NCBI GenBank assembly: GCA_012033595.1
Contig: JAAUQL010000022.1
Span: forward strand, 1 to 61,992
Length of the DNA: 61,992 nt
Origin: Cyclobacteriaceae bacterium
GTDB taxonomy: Bacteria; Bacteroidota; Bacteroidia; Cytophagales; Cyclobacteriaceae
Reading direction: 5' to 3'
Part shown: in pieces, positions 27,893-35,599 of the stretch
Position numbering within the stretch: the first letter of the stretch is position 1
Layout of the letters: each line of letters starts with the position of its first letter
Made by a program: the position numbers and the translations under genes
Notes under the pieces: model-generated
What the model saw: the letters and a program-made list of their open reading frames with translations, nothing else
Told to the model about the DNA's origin: nothing
Database searches by the model: none

Positions 27893-28936
27893 TTAAAAGG
27901 TTACAAATACGTTATCTCCCTCAATCCGGAAGTTGAAATCGAAAGTATATCCAATAGATTGAAGTATGTTTTCGAGGCTTTGGTTTTTGAATTTGCCCGT
28001 ACCAAGTTTATTCGAAACCAGCTGCTGGTTTTCGATGATAAAATCTACGTTGTACCAGCGTTTCAAAATTGCCACTGATTCAGCAAAATCTTTGTTTTCT
28101 AATATAATGTAGCCGTCTTTCCAGCCAGTTTTGTCTTCTATATTAAAAGAATGCATGGAGATTTCACCTGCATCCAAAACGGCCTCTTCGCCCGGTGCAA
28201 GCATTATTTCATTTAGCGACGAAGACGATTTTTCTACTTTTTCTACTTTTACTTTTCCGGTCACCAGCGATACTTCGCAATGGTCAGAGTGGTTGAAGGT
28301 GCGTACATTAAAGGAAGTGCCCAATGCTGTGGTGACCAGGGACTTTGTCTTGACTACGAAGGGGCGATTTGGATCTTTACTTACTTCAAAAAATGCTTCT
28401 CCTTCTATGTACACTTCCCTAATATCTGCTTCAAATACTTCGGGATAGCTGATTTTGGCACCGGCAAACAAACGCACCTCTGTGCCATCTTCCAGATGCA
28501 GTTGAGACAATTTGCCGGAAGGAACAACAAATTCATTCATACGGGTTGGCATGGCATCTCCGGGAAATGGTGCGTTGATAACGAAATAATATGCCATGAA
28601 AGAAACCACCAGCAGGCTCACAGTCGCCGCAACACTCAGCCAGGTGCGTAGCCGCCCATGCCCGGCTTTATTTTCGGAATGGCCGTTGCCATGGTCGATT
28701 TGCTCAGAAATCGATGACCACATCGTGCTTTTTTTATTGGCAGATAGTGGGGTTTGATCTGCAAATTGCATTGAAAGTAGCTGGATTCGCACAGCATCGA
28801 GACAGTCTGCATGCAGGCTGCTTTCATTTTTCCATTGCTCCCAAAACTCCGTGCATTCTTTATCAGAATCGATAAGAAACTTATGGAAATATTCGTCGCC
28901 GAGGAGGTTTTCTATTATTTTTTTCCTTTCCGTCAT
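27893..28936 (-). CDS. FecR-family anti-sigma factor
   Basis: A 347-residue inner-membrane protein. The N-terminal cytoplasmic part (1-105, sigma-binding) is followed by one membrane segment (WLSVAATVSLLVVSFMAYYF, about 109-128). The periplasmic FecR domain has FVVPSGKLSQLHLEDGTEV, YIEGEAFFEVSKDPNRPF and ALGTSFNVRTF. A C-terminal DUF4974 domain (FAESVAILKRWYNVDF, then LENILQSIGYTFDF) is usual in Bacteroidota FecR proteins of SusC systems. It should hold the neighbouring ECF sigma factor until the STN domain of SusC signals substrate binding. Sigma factor and anti-sigma factor are normally adjacent; here an 816-base stretch separates them. Confidence 0.95.
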   Translation of the reverse strand: MTERKKIIENLLGDEYFHKFLIDSDKECTEFWEQWKNESSLHADCLDAVRIQLLSMQFADQTPLSANKKSTMWSSISEQIDHGNGHSENKAGHGRLRTWLSVAATVSLLVVSFMAYYFVINAPFPGDAMPTRMNEFVVPSGKLSQLHLEDGTEVRLFAGAKISYPEVFEADIREVYIEGEAFFEVSKDPNRPFVVKTKSLVTTALGTSFNVRTFNHSDHCEVSLVTGKVKVEKVEKSSSSLNEIMLAPGEEAVLDAGEISMHSFNIEDKTGWKDGYIILENKDFAESVAILKRWYNVDFIIENQQLVSNKLGTGKFKNQSLENILQSIGYTFDFNFRIEGDNVFVTF

Positions 28937-29752
28937 GGAGTAGTAGAGTTCTTTGTCCTAAAGACTTATAGACTGCTCATTCCTACTCTCACTATTTTTT
29001 ATTTTTTTTTAAATTTTATGAATGGCCGGGATATTGGAACTTTCGTACAGCATTTAAAGCGTTGTGAAAGCATTGGAGATAAGTTACTTAGCGCACGCTA
29101 AATAACTCAAATTATTAATCAGGTTGTAAATCAATCAGCTTCTAGCCAACTATAATTGCGCTGAAAAATCAGGTTTTCAGATGCTTCTTCCAGTTAGTTG
29201 CCCCCTTCTTCCAGATACTTGAGTGCCTCTTCCGGATGTTTTTTATGCGCTACCTGCACTCATCATTCTCCGAAGCTTTACGATTTTGCTCTGACCCTAC
29301 ACGCGAGTTCAAACCGGCAAATTTTCAGAAATGTCGGCTACTGGTCAATCCTCCTCTTCCAAAGGGGGCAGGGGGGATTAGGCAATTACTGATTTATGGC
29401 AGATAGTCAGAGACTGACACGTTGCTAAACACTCCTGCCGCAATGACGGCGGAGTGCTGAGTTTTTTGCCACATCCACTAATTCGGGTCAAGCTACTTCT
29501 CGCCTGCCATACTTGCGCTGAAAGGCCATGGCTATCACTTTCCTTTCCTGGAAAAATGAAAGTAAGCAAAGAAAAATCAAGGCAAAACAATACTTTCGTT
29601 CGCTGCCCTGCGCACCCCTGCTGTTTTGTCAGGGTTGCGCTCGTTTCCCTATGAAATTAGTAATTCAAGTGGCTAAATCAGCGCACTGAGATAGCTGCGT
29701 ATGAATAGTGCCTTGACCAGAAGGTAGTTGCCATGACATACGGACTCAGGTA
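28937..29752 (-). other. 816-base gene-free stretch between sigma factor and fecR, with repeat-like fragments
   Basis: No convincing gene is seen. On the minus strand it holds fragments that look like dispersed Bacteroidota intergenic sequences: a CCCCC-rich block with CCTTTGGAAGAGGAGG (about 29347-29380), a GTCATTGC-type hairpin (29431-29455), and TTGCCTTGATTTTTCTTTGC (about 29568-29588). A short reading HPEEALKYLEEGGN at about 29201-29245 ends in a stop and is cut off by stops upstream. The content suggests accumulated repeats and possible gene debris. Confidence 0.5.
29431..29467. repeat. GTCATTGC-type palindromic repeat hairpin
   Basis: ACTCCTGCCG - CAATGA - CGGCGGAGT forms a stem with one unpaired T, followed on the plus strand by GCTGAGTTTTTT. 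Read on the minus strand it contains CCGTCATTGCGGCAGGAGTG, close to the GTCATTGCGAGG-type intergenic repeat seen in many bacteria. Could also act as a plus-strand terminator. Confidence 0.45.
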
Positions 29753-30376
29753 CTACAGGCTTTGCTTTAATGTTTCTTTGATGATCATGAGGCCCGAGCT
29801 GATCATGTTGTAAACAGATTGGGTTTTGATTTTCATGATTTCGGCTACTTCGGCACAACTAAGATTGTTGTAGTATCGAAGGAAGATGGCTTCTTTCCTT
29901 TGTGACGACAGGCGGTTGAGCGAGGCGGTAAGGGCGAGAATTTTGTCTTCGCTGAGCAGCTCAATGGCCTGGGCTGACAATACGATCTCCAGGTTTTTTT
30001 CGTTTTCGAACGCGACTTCCTTTTTGCTCCTTTTTAAAGCGTCAATCAACTTATTTCGGAAGGCCGTAAACAAGTAAGCTTTTATGTTTTTGACTATGCC
30101 GAGATTGGTTTTTTTTGACCAAAGCTCCAGAAATAAATCCTGAATTTTGTCCTCAATCAACGAGGTATTGCCGGTTATTTTTTTACCATATATGTAGAGG
30201 AGGTCTGCATTTCGCTCATATATTTCTTTAAAAGCGATCTTGCTGCCTTCCCTAAAAGCCCGCCAGAGCTCTTCATCAGTATGAAAATCTTTTGAAGCTG
30301 AAGGGTGTGCAGATAAAAAAACCTGCCTGCCTTCAGAGGCTGTTGGTGCGTCCCTATCGTAATGTTCTCTTTTCAT
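29753..30376 (-). CDS. ECF RNA polymerase sigma factor (FecI-like)
   Basis: A 207-residue sigma-70 family factor. Region 2 is seen in ELWRAFREGSKIAFKEIYE, DLLYIYGKKI and IQDLFLELWSKK, and region 4 in LTASLNRLSSQRKEAIFLRYYNNLSCAEVAEIM, with a helix-turn-helix ending TQSVYNMISSGL. It is expected to transcribe the susC/susD operon when released by the FecR protein. The N-terminal 35 residues before region 2 are poorly conserved, so the start could be later. It begins 28 bases after the DUF1080 gene, on the same strand, and may be co-transcribed with it. Confidence 0.95.
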   Translation of the reverse strand: MKREHYDRDAPTASEGRQVFLSAHPSASKDFHTDEELWRAFREGSKIAFKEIYERNADLLYIYGKKITGNTSLIEDKIQDLFLELWSKKTNLGIVKNIKAYLFTAFRNKLIDALKRSKKEVAFENEKNLEIVLSAQAIELLSEDKILALTASLNRLSSQRKEAIFLRYYNNLSCAEVAEIMKIKTQSVYNMISSGLMIIKETLKQSL

Positions 30377-30404
30377 TAATGTTGGAGTCAGGCATAAAAA
30401 CCAA

Positions 30405-31415
30405 TTAATTGAGGATGGGCTTCAGCACAATATTTTTATAACTCACCTTGCCATGGTCGCCTTGCAGGTATAATGGGCCTGGCTTCGACTCGTCAGAGGT
30501 GATTGCGCCGCCGGTTATACCCCAAACCGCTTGATTGTCAATGATTTTTTTTCCATTGAGCATCACGGTAAGATGTCGGTCGAGCAGGGTAATATCCATT
30601 GTTTGCCACGTCCCGGCTTTTTTTTCTGCTGCTTCCGATGGAACAATGCGACTGTATAGCGCACCCATGTGATGGCTATCCAGGTCTTTTCCATAACTAT
30701 CGACTACTTGCACCTCATACAACCCTTTGAGGTACACGCCACTATTGCTACCCTCTGGCACATTAACTTCTAGTTTTAAATTGAAATCTTCAAAAACGGC
30801 GTTTGTTCGAATGTTGCCATACTGGATGTGAGGTGTGCCTTCTTTTTGTACCGGGTCATTGACCAACACGCCATTTTCCATTTTCCAGCCATTTATTGCT
30901 CCCTTTTCCATCAGTTGCCAGTCTTGCAGCCCATTGGCCAACAGATCGATGGGTGAACCGAATTTTACATTAGACAAATCTGGCGTCGGGGGCAAATCGG
31001 CAATGCGATTGGCATGCACATAAAAAACCGTTGCGCCGTCGCCCTCGTTTTTGGGTTCGGTCATGGTACCCACCAGATGGTTTTGCGAGCCGTTCAATTG
31101 CAAAATGCTGGTGATGGTTTGATGGCGAGGCTTGCCATGGGCATCTTCAAATTTGGCAGTGAATGTGCGGGTAACGGTTAGCTTTCCGTCGATAACATAT
31201 ACATCGGCAACCGGGGTCACACTGCCCCAGCGCCACAGCAGGTCGGCATCGAGGTAGCCTTTTTCCTGTCGCACTTCCAGCCAACCCATGCCCTCCTCGA
31301 AGTGGAGCGCCCACCTTCCCAAATATTTACCAGATGCCTGCTGAGCCATAGTCACAGAAAATGTGCAAAAAAGCGTGCAGGCAAGCGCTGCAAAGGTATG
31401 AACCAGGGTATTCAT
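30405..31415 (-). CDS. DUF1080 (3-keto-disaccharide hydrolase-like) secreted protein
   Basis: A 336-residue secreted protein with a signal peptide ending near VTMAQQ. The N-terminal half (30-145) is a beta-rich lipocalin-like segment (KYLGRWALHFEEGMGWLEV). The C-terminal half (155-335) is a DUF1080 concanavalin-like jelly roll: FEDFNLKLEVNVPEGSNSGVYLKG, YEVQVVDSYG and a final DHGKVSYKNIVLKPI. DUF1080 proteins include lyases acting on 3-keto sugars and hydrolases of modified glycosides. It is upstream of the ECF sigma factor and may belong to the same operon, but could serve another pathway. Confidence 0.9.
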   Translation of the reverse strand: MNTLVHTFAALACTLFCTFSVTMAQQASGKYLGRWALHFEEGMGWLEVRQEKGYLDADLLWRWGSVTPVADVYVIDGKLTVTRTFTAKFEDAHGKPRHQTITSILQLNGSQNHLVGTMTEPKNEGDGATVFYVHANRIADLPPTPDLSNVKFGSPIDLLANGLQDWQLMEKGAINGWKMENGVLVNDPVQKEGTPHIQYGNIRTNAVFEDFNLKLEVNVPEGSNSGVYLKGLYEVQVVDSYGKDLDSHHMGALYSRIVPSEAAEKKAGTWQTMDITLLDRHLTVMLNGKKIIDNQAVWGITGGAITSDESKPGPLYLQGDHGKVSYKNIVLKPILN

Positions 31416-31532
31416 ATAATCTTGGGAATTTTTACTATTACAATGCTAAAATAACAAAGAAAATTGGTATGGTGAGCTATCGACTTGCCAGATTGTGCTC
31501 AATATTTTTTTTCAGCAAGTATTAATTCATAC

Positions 31533-33047
31533 TTATTTGCCATTTTCTTCTCTAAGCTCCATAAAAGCCTGTGGCAAAAAGTCGATAAGGTCGCTGGCAC
31601 ATAGTCCTTCTTCGCCCATAAACTGTACTGCAATATCTCCTGACAAACCATGCAAATATACCCCCAGGAGTGAGGCGTGGAGCGAGCTGTAGCCCTGGCC
31701 GAGCAGGGAAGTGATCATGCCTGTAAGCACGTCTCCGCTGCCGCCGGTGGCCATGCCCGGGTTTCCGGTGGAGTTAAAATATACCTTGCCTTCGGGGGTG
31801 GAGATGGATGCGTGGCCGCCTTTGAGCACAATATACACTTTGTACTGCTTTGAGATGGCGATTTGCTGTTCGAGTCGTTCAAAATCATCGTTCCAAAAAC
31901 CTACCATTCGTTTAAATTCGCCAGGATGCGGGGTAAGTATTGAGCCTTCGGGAAGTGATTTCATCATATTTTGTTCTTTTGAAATAATGTTCAGCGCATC
32001 GGCATCGACTACTATTGGTTTTTTGTAGTTAGCAAGCAGCTGCGATATTACCTCGTAGGTCTCTATGTTTTTATCTATGCCCGGGCCAATGCCTATGGCC
32101 TCGTAGGCATCGAGCTCAGGTATGGAGGTGAGGAATTTTTTGTTGTAGTCCACAGATACCATTACTTCGGGGATGCTTGTCTGCATGGTATGGTAGCCGC
32201 ATCCGGGGATGTGCGCCGTCACCAGGCCTGCGCCGGTCTTGAGGCAAGCTTTGGAGCATAGCACGGCAGCGCCCATTTTTCCATGGCTTCCGGCTATGAT
32301 CAGCGAATGGCCGAAGTTTCCTTTGTGCTCAAATTTTGTCCGCTTGCGCAGCAGATTTTTGATGAAGCTATGCTCAAGATACTCATATGGCGATTCGGTG
32401 TTTTTTATAAACTCCGGATGCAAGCCAATATCTGCCACTATCCAGTTTTTTATATACATACTGTTTTCTGCAAGCATAAAGGCAAGTTTGGGAAATTGAA
32501 AACTCACCACGTGATCGGCCCTGACGATGGCTCCCTTTGGAGAAACATCATCGGCAAAAAGCCCAGATGGCACATCAACAGATACCACCGTAGCACCTGA
32601 TTGGTTGATATAGGCTATGGTTTCGGCGTGTATACCATCTACAGGACGGCTGAGTCCGGAGCCAAAAATGGCATCTACGACAATGTCATTTTTCTCTATT
32701 TCAAAATTGAGGTCGGAAGCTGAGGCTATTCCCGCTACCTCGCGCACTTCGGCGAGTTTGAGGTAGTTGATCATGCAATCATGCGATTTGTTAGATGATT
32801 TACTTACCATCACGGTTTTTACCTGCCACTTTTTGAAGCTAAGCATACGGGCAATGGCCAAACCGTCACCGCCATTATTGCCAGTGCCGCAAAAGATAAA
32901 AACCTTTCTTTGTTTTTCGAAATACTGTTCGAACCATTGAACAAAAGATTTAGCGGCTCTTTCCATCAGATCACTTGATTTGATGGGTTCGTGGTCAATG
33001 GTGTATTGGTCTGCTTCGCGGATTTGCTGGGTGTTGAATATCTTCAT
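31533..33047 (-). CDS. nnr: bifunctional NAD(P)HX epimerase / ADP-dependent NAD(P)HX dehydratase
   Basis: A 504-residue fusion that repairs hydrated NADH and NADPH. The N-terminal YjeF_N epimerase (about 1-215) has FCGTGNNGGDGLAIAR and DAIFGSGLSRPV. The C-terminal carbohydrate-kinase-like dehydratase (about 230-500) has GKMGAAVLCSKACLKTGAG, IGPGID, ILTPHPGEFKR, and the GGSGDVLTGMI nucleotide-binding loop. Length and order match the fused form found in bacteria. A metabolite-repair housekeeping enzyme, cytosolic. It is separated by about 120 bases from the DUF1080 gene and is probably expressed separately. Confidence 0.97.
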   Translation of the reverse strand: MKIFNTQQIREADQYTIDHEPIKSSDLMERAAKSFVQWFEQYFEKQRKVFIFCGTGNNGGDGLAIARMLSFKKWQVKTVMVSKSSNKSHDCMINYLKLAEVREVAGIASASDLNFEIEKNDIVVDAIFGSGLSRPVDGIHAETIAYINQSGATVVSVDVPSGLFADDVSPKGAIVRADHVVSFQFPKLAFMLAENSMYIKNWIVADIGLHPEFIKNTESPYEYLEHSFIKNLLRKRTKFEHKGNFGHSLIIAGSHGKMGAAVLCSKACLKTGAGLVTAHIPGCGYHTMQTSIPEVMVSVDYNKKFLTSIPELDAYEAIGIGPGIDKNIETYEVISQLLANYKKPIVVDADALNIISKEQNMMKSLPEGSILTPHPGEFKRMVGFWNDDFERLEQQIAISKQYKVYIVLKGGHASISTPEGKVYFNSTGNPGMATGGSGDVLTGMITSLLGQGYSSLHASLLGVYLHGLSGDIAVQFMGEEGLCASDLIDFLPQAFMELREENGK

Positions 33048-33302
33048 GTGGTCTTTGTGTTTGGCACGGCAAGTTAATATGTATTAAACTTAGCAACAAA
33101 ATGCAGGTTGCCCCAAAGCGATTTTATTAGTGGAAAATATTGGATTTTCGTCTTATTGTGTGCCCGACAAGGCTGAGAGCGAAAAGTGTAGCACCATAGT
33201 AAATTCGGTGGAACTTAGCGCTATTCCGTTCCGGACATGACTGAATAAATCGTATAGCTATTGAGGATGTGAGCTGCAACGAGCTTCCCGGGAAATTGCC
33301 TG

Positions 33303-34532
33303 TCAGTTGGTTGGGTTGGCGAAATATCCTGCGAACAAAATGGTTTGGGTGTGCTTGTCGCGAATAAAGTAGATAAAAGGCCGGTCAATGGTCAGTTGCC
33401 TGAAGTTTTCGCGGGCAAAAGCTGGTTCGGGATTAACATTTATAGGGCTGCTGATGGTGATCGAAGCCTTGTGGTTTATGTTGTCTAATCGATTTTGGTT
33501 TGCCTCAAAAGAAGGAGACAGGTCTGCTTTGGAAGAAAAAATTTGTTCCAGACCAATTTGCGACAGCGTGGTTTTCAACGCTTTGCTATCCGAAAAGCTG
33601 ATATCCGGCATGGTAAGGTTTGCCTTGGCAGGGGAGGCGTTTTGCTGGAGGGTTTTTAATTTTTCTATGGAAAAATCGTGCATAATGTCTTCTGTGGTGC
33701 GCCAGCCCGTAGGCACGATGGCCGAAAAGTAAAACGATTTGTCTTCAAAAGGAAATTCTATAAAGGCACAATCCTCATTTTCATTTAGTTCAATGTCCAG
33801 TCCGTCCCAGTTGAGCATTTGCGCTTCCTGCTGTTCACCTTTTGCGTTGATAAATACCTTTTGATCGGCAAACAAATGCTGAGGCTTCCATGAGGCATGG
33901 AGGCCGAATGCATTGATCAGAAATATACCGGAATTTTTATTTGGAGCGGACTCCATTATTTGTTCGAAGCTGCCACGGGTTTTCATTTTTCCCCATTGGT
34001 TGATCTGTTCCAGGCAAGAGGGTCGGTTGAAATTCAATTCGCCGATTTCGGCATCGTAGTAGGCCATCACCCGGGTGCGGAATTCTTCATTGATTTGTAA
34101 ATTCATTGAAAACCACATCGAGTTGGCATATGAAATTTTATCGTACTGGTTTGAGGTTTGGAGAAAGCCCAATAGTTGATTGTACGTTTTGTTGAGGTCG
34201 GTTTGACCCATGGTTTCCAGGCCTGTGGACTGGAGTATTTGCAGCTTTTCTTGTTTGCCTACTGCATTGTACACCATGCCCAGCGCCATGTTGATGCTGA
34301 CAGGAGAAAAGAAATGGTTTTGGTCGGCATTTAGGGCATACTCTGCCTTGAGCAAATCAATGGAAAGTTGGTTGGTAGAACTGATCAGTTCTTCTTCCAG
34401 AGGGCTGAGTTTACTTAAGATTTTGTTTTCATCCGTTTCGCTCAACTCCTTGTCGCACGACGAAAGCACGAGCACAATTCCTGACAAACAGAAAAAATAA
34501 CAGAAAAATCTATATAAGTATGCCAAGTTCAC
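33303..34532 (-). CDS. serpin-family lipoprotein with unusual reactive loop
   Basis: A 409-residue lipoprotein (lipobox LSSC) with full serpin fold. Signs include FFSPVSINMALGMVYNAVG, YDKISYANSMWFSMNL, NSGIFLINAFGLHASW, and a C-terminal RPFIYFIRDKHTQTILFAGYFANPT. The segment that should be the reactive centre loop, between NHKASITI and TIDRPF, reads SSPINVNPEPAFARENFRQL. Inhibitory serpins have an acidic-Gly-Thr-Glu-Ala-Ala-Ala hinge there; this one has two prolines and no small-residue run, and is about four residues shorter than alpha-1-antitrypsin over the same span. It may therefore not insert its loop and may be a non-inhibitory binding protein. Lipidation would hold it at the envelope. 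Confidence 0.9.
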   Translation of the reverse strand: MNLAYLYRFFCYFFCLSGIVLVLSSCDKELSETDENKILSKLSPLEEELISSTNQLSIDLLKAEYALNADQNHFFSPVSINMALGMVYNAVGKQEKLQILQSTGLETMGQTDLNKTYNQLLGFLQTSNQYDKISYANSMWFSMNLQINEEFRTRVMAYYDAEIGELNFNRPSCLEQINQWGKMKTRGSFEQIMESAPNKNSGIFLINAFGLHASWKPQHLFADQKVFINAKGEQQEAQMLNWDGLDIELNENEDCAFIEFPFEDKSFYFSAIVPTGWRTTEDIMHDFSIEKLKTLQQNASPAKANLTMPDISFSDSKALKTTLSQIGLEQIFSSKADLSPSFEANQNRLDNINHKASITISSPINVNPEPAFARENFRQLTIDRPFIYFIRDKHTQTILFAGYFANPTN

Positions 34533-34767
34533 GGTCTGTAAAAGTTTTTCAATTCTCAGTAATTGCTATTCTTTGACAAGGTAGTTAAGGATTTCAATAA
34601 TTGCAATACATACGACAAGGCCCTCACCATCTCAACGGAATCGTACAACAAAAAATCTGCCTCAATGGTTTTATTCCAGGCTTGGGTGATGCTTCGAAAA
34701 CGAGGCGCAACATTGCAAAACCGATAAGCCTTGGTATTTTCCACCGTTTTTTGCCAAAACTTTGTCC

Positions 34768-35523
34768 ATGCGCCTCTTCAGAAGGATTTATTCTACGTAT
34801 AGTCTTACGCTATTTGCCCTCATTTTTATACTGATGCTGCCCTTGTTTGCATTAATGATCAGAATAGACAGACGGCATCCCATTATTTTTTGGCTGCACC
34901 GCGTTTGGGCATGGCTTTTTTACACCTTTTCCTTTATTCCCATTAGGTCTGTTTTTAGCCCTAAGCTGGATTTAAAAGAACAATATATATTTTGTTCCAA
35001 CCATTTTTCTTATCTCGATATTCCTGCTATTGGAATCAACAAGGTGCGACCCATATTTGTCGGTAAGCACAGCTTGGGCAAAATCCCCCTTTTTGGCTAT
35101 ATGTATCGCAATATCCACATCACCCTCAATCGGGAAAATCTGAAAAGCCGCTACGACGCCCTGGGCAAGTGTGCACGAGAACTTGACAATGGACACAATC
35201 TGGTGATATTCCCCGAAGGGGGCATCGTGAGTCAACACGTTCCCCGAATGGCCAGGTTCAAAGACGGAGCGTTTAGACTTGCCATAGAAAAACAAGTGGC
35301 CATAGTGCCGGTCACCATTCCTTACAACTGGATATTGTTGCCCGATGATGGAAGTCTGTTGCTGAAAAGACACAAAAATCTGGTCATATTTCATGATCCT
35401 ATCGAAACTAAAGGCCTCACCATGGCAGACCTCGAAGGTTTGAAAGCGAGGGTCTTTGAGGTGATAGACAAAGAGCTCAGGCAAAGGAATGCCCATGCTT
35501 TCGCCCAACCTTCGTTTACATGA
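34768..35523 (+). CDS. plsC: 1-acyl-sn-glycerol-3-phosphate acyltransferase
   Basis: A 251-residue membrane-bound acyltransferase that transfers an acyl chain to lysophosphatidic acid in phospholipid synthesis. The start is taken at the ATG at 34768 rather than the TTG six bases earlier. An N-terminal membrane segment (15-35) is followed by a second (45-60). The catalytic NHFSYLD (H-X4-D, His79/Asp84) and the VIFPEGG motif (about 150) are clear. A short basic N-terminus and the hydrophobic stretches fit a peripheral inner-membrane enzyme. Divergent from the serpin gene, and 77 bases before the membrane-TPR gene on the same strand. Confidence 0.93.
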   Translation: MRLFRRIYSTYSLTLFALIFILMLPLFALMIRIDRRHPIIFWLHRVWAWLFYTFSFIPIRSVFSPKLDLKEQYIFCSNHFSYLDIPAIGINKVRPIFVGKHSLGKIPLFGYMYRNIHITLNRENLKSRYDALGKCARELDNGHNLVIFPEGGIVSQHVPRMARFKDGAFRLAIEKQVAIVPVTIPYNWILLPDDGSLLLKRHKNLVIFHDPIETKGLTMADLEGLKARVFEVIDKELRQRNAHAFAQPSFT

Positions 35524-35599
35524 ATATTTGCAAAAAGTGCTGTGCAAAGCATTTTTTACATGTAATTTCACACACTCAAAGACCATAATTTAACAGCAT

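Noticed and set aside
27893-30376. Programmed frameshifting as the reason for split genes
   Set aside because: The split genes are unrelated, the shifts go in both directions, and several are in plain A or T runs without a slippery heptamer plus stem-loop pattern. Consensus error explains them better.
34556-34744. Minus-strand 62-residue reading frame between serpin and plsC
   Set aside because: It runs opposite a more protein-like frame, has no recognisable signature and no obvious start context.
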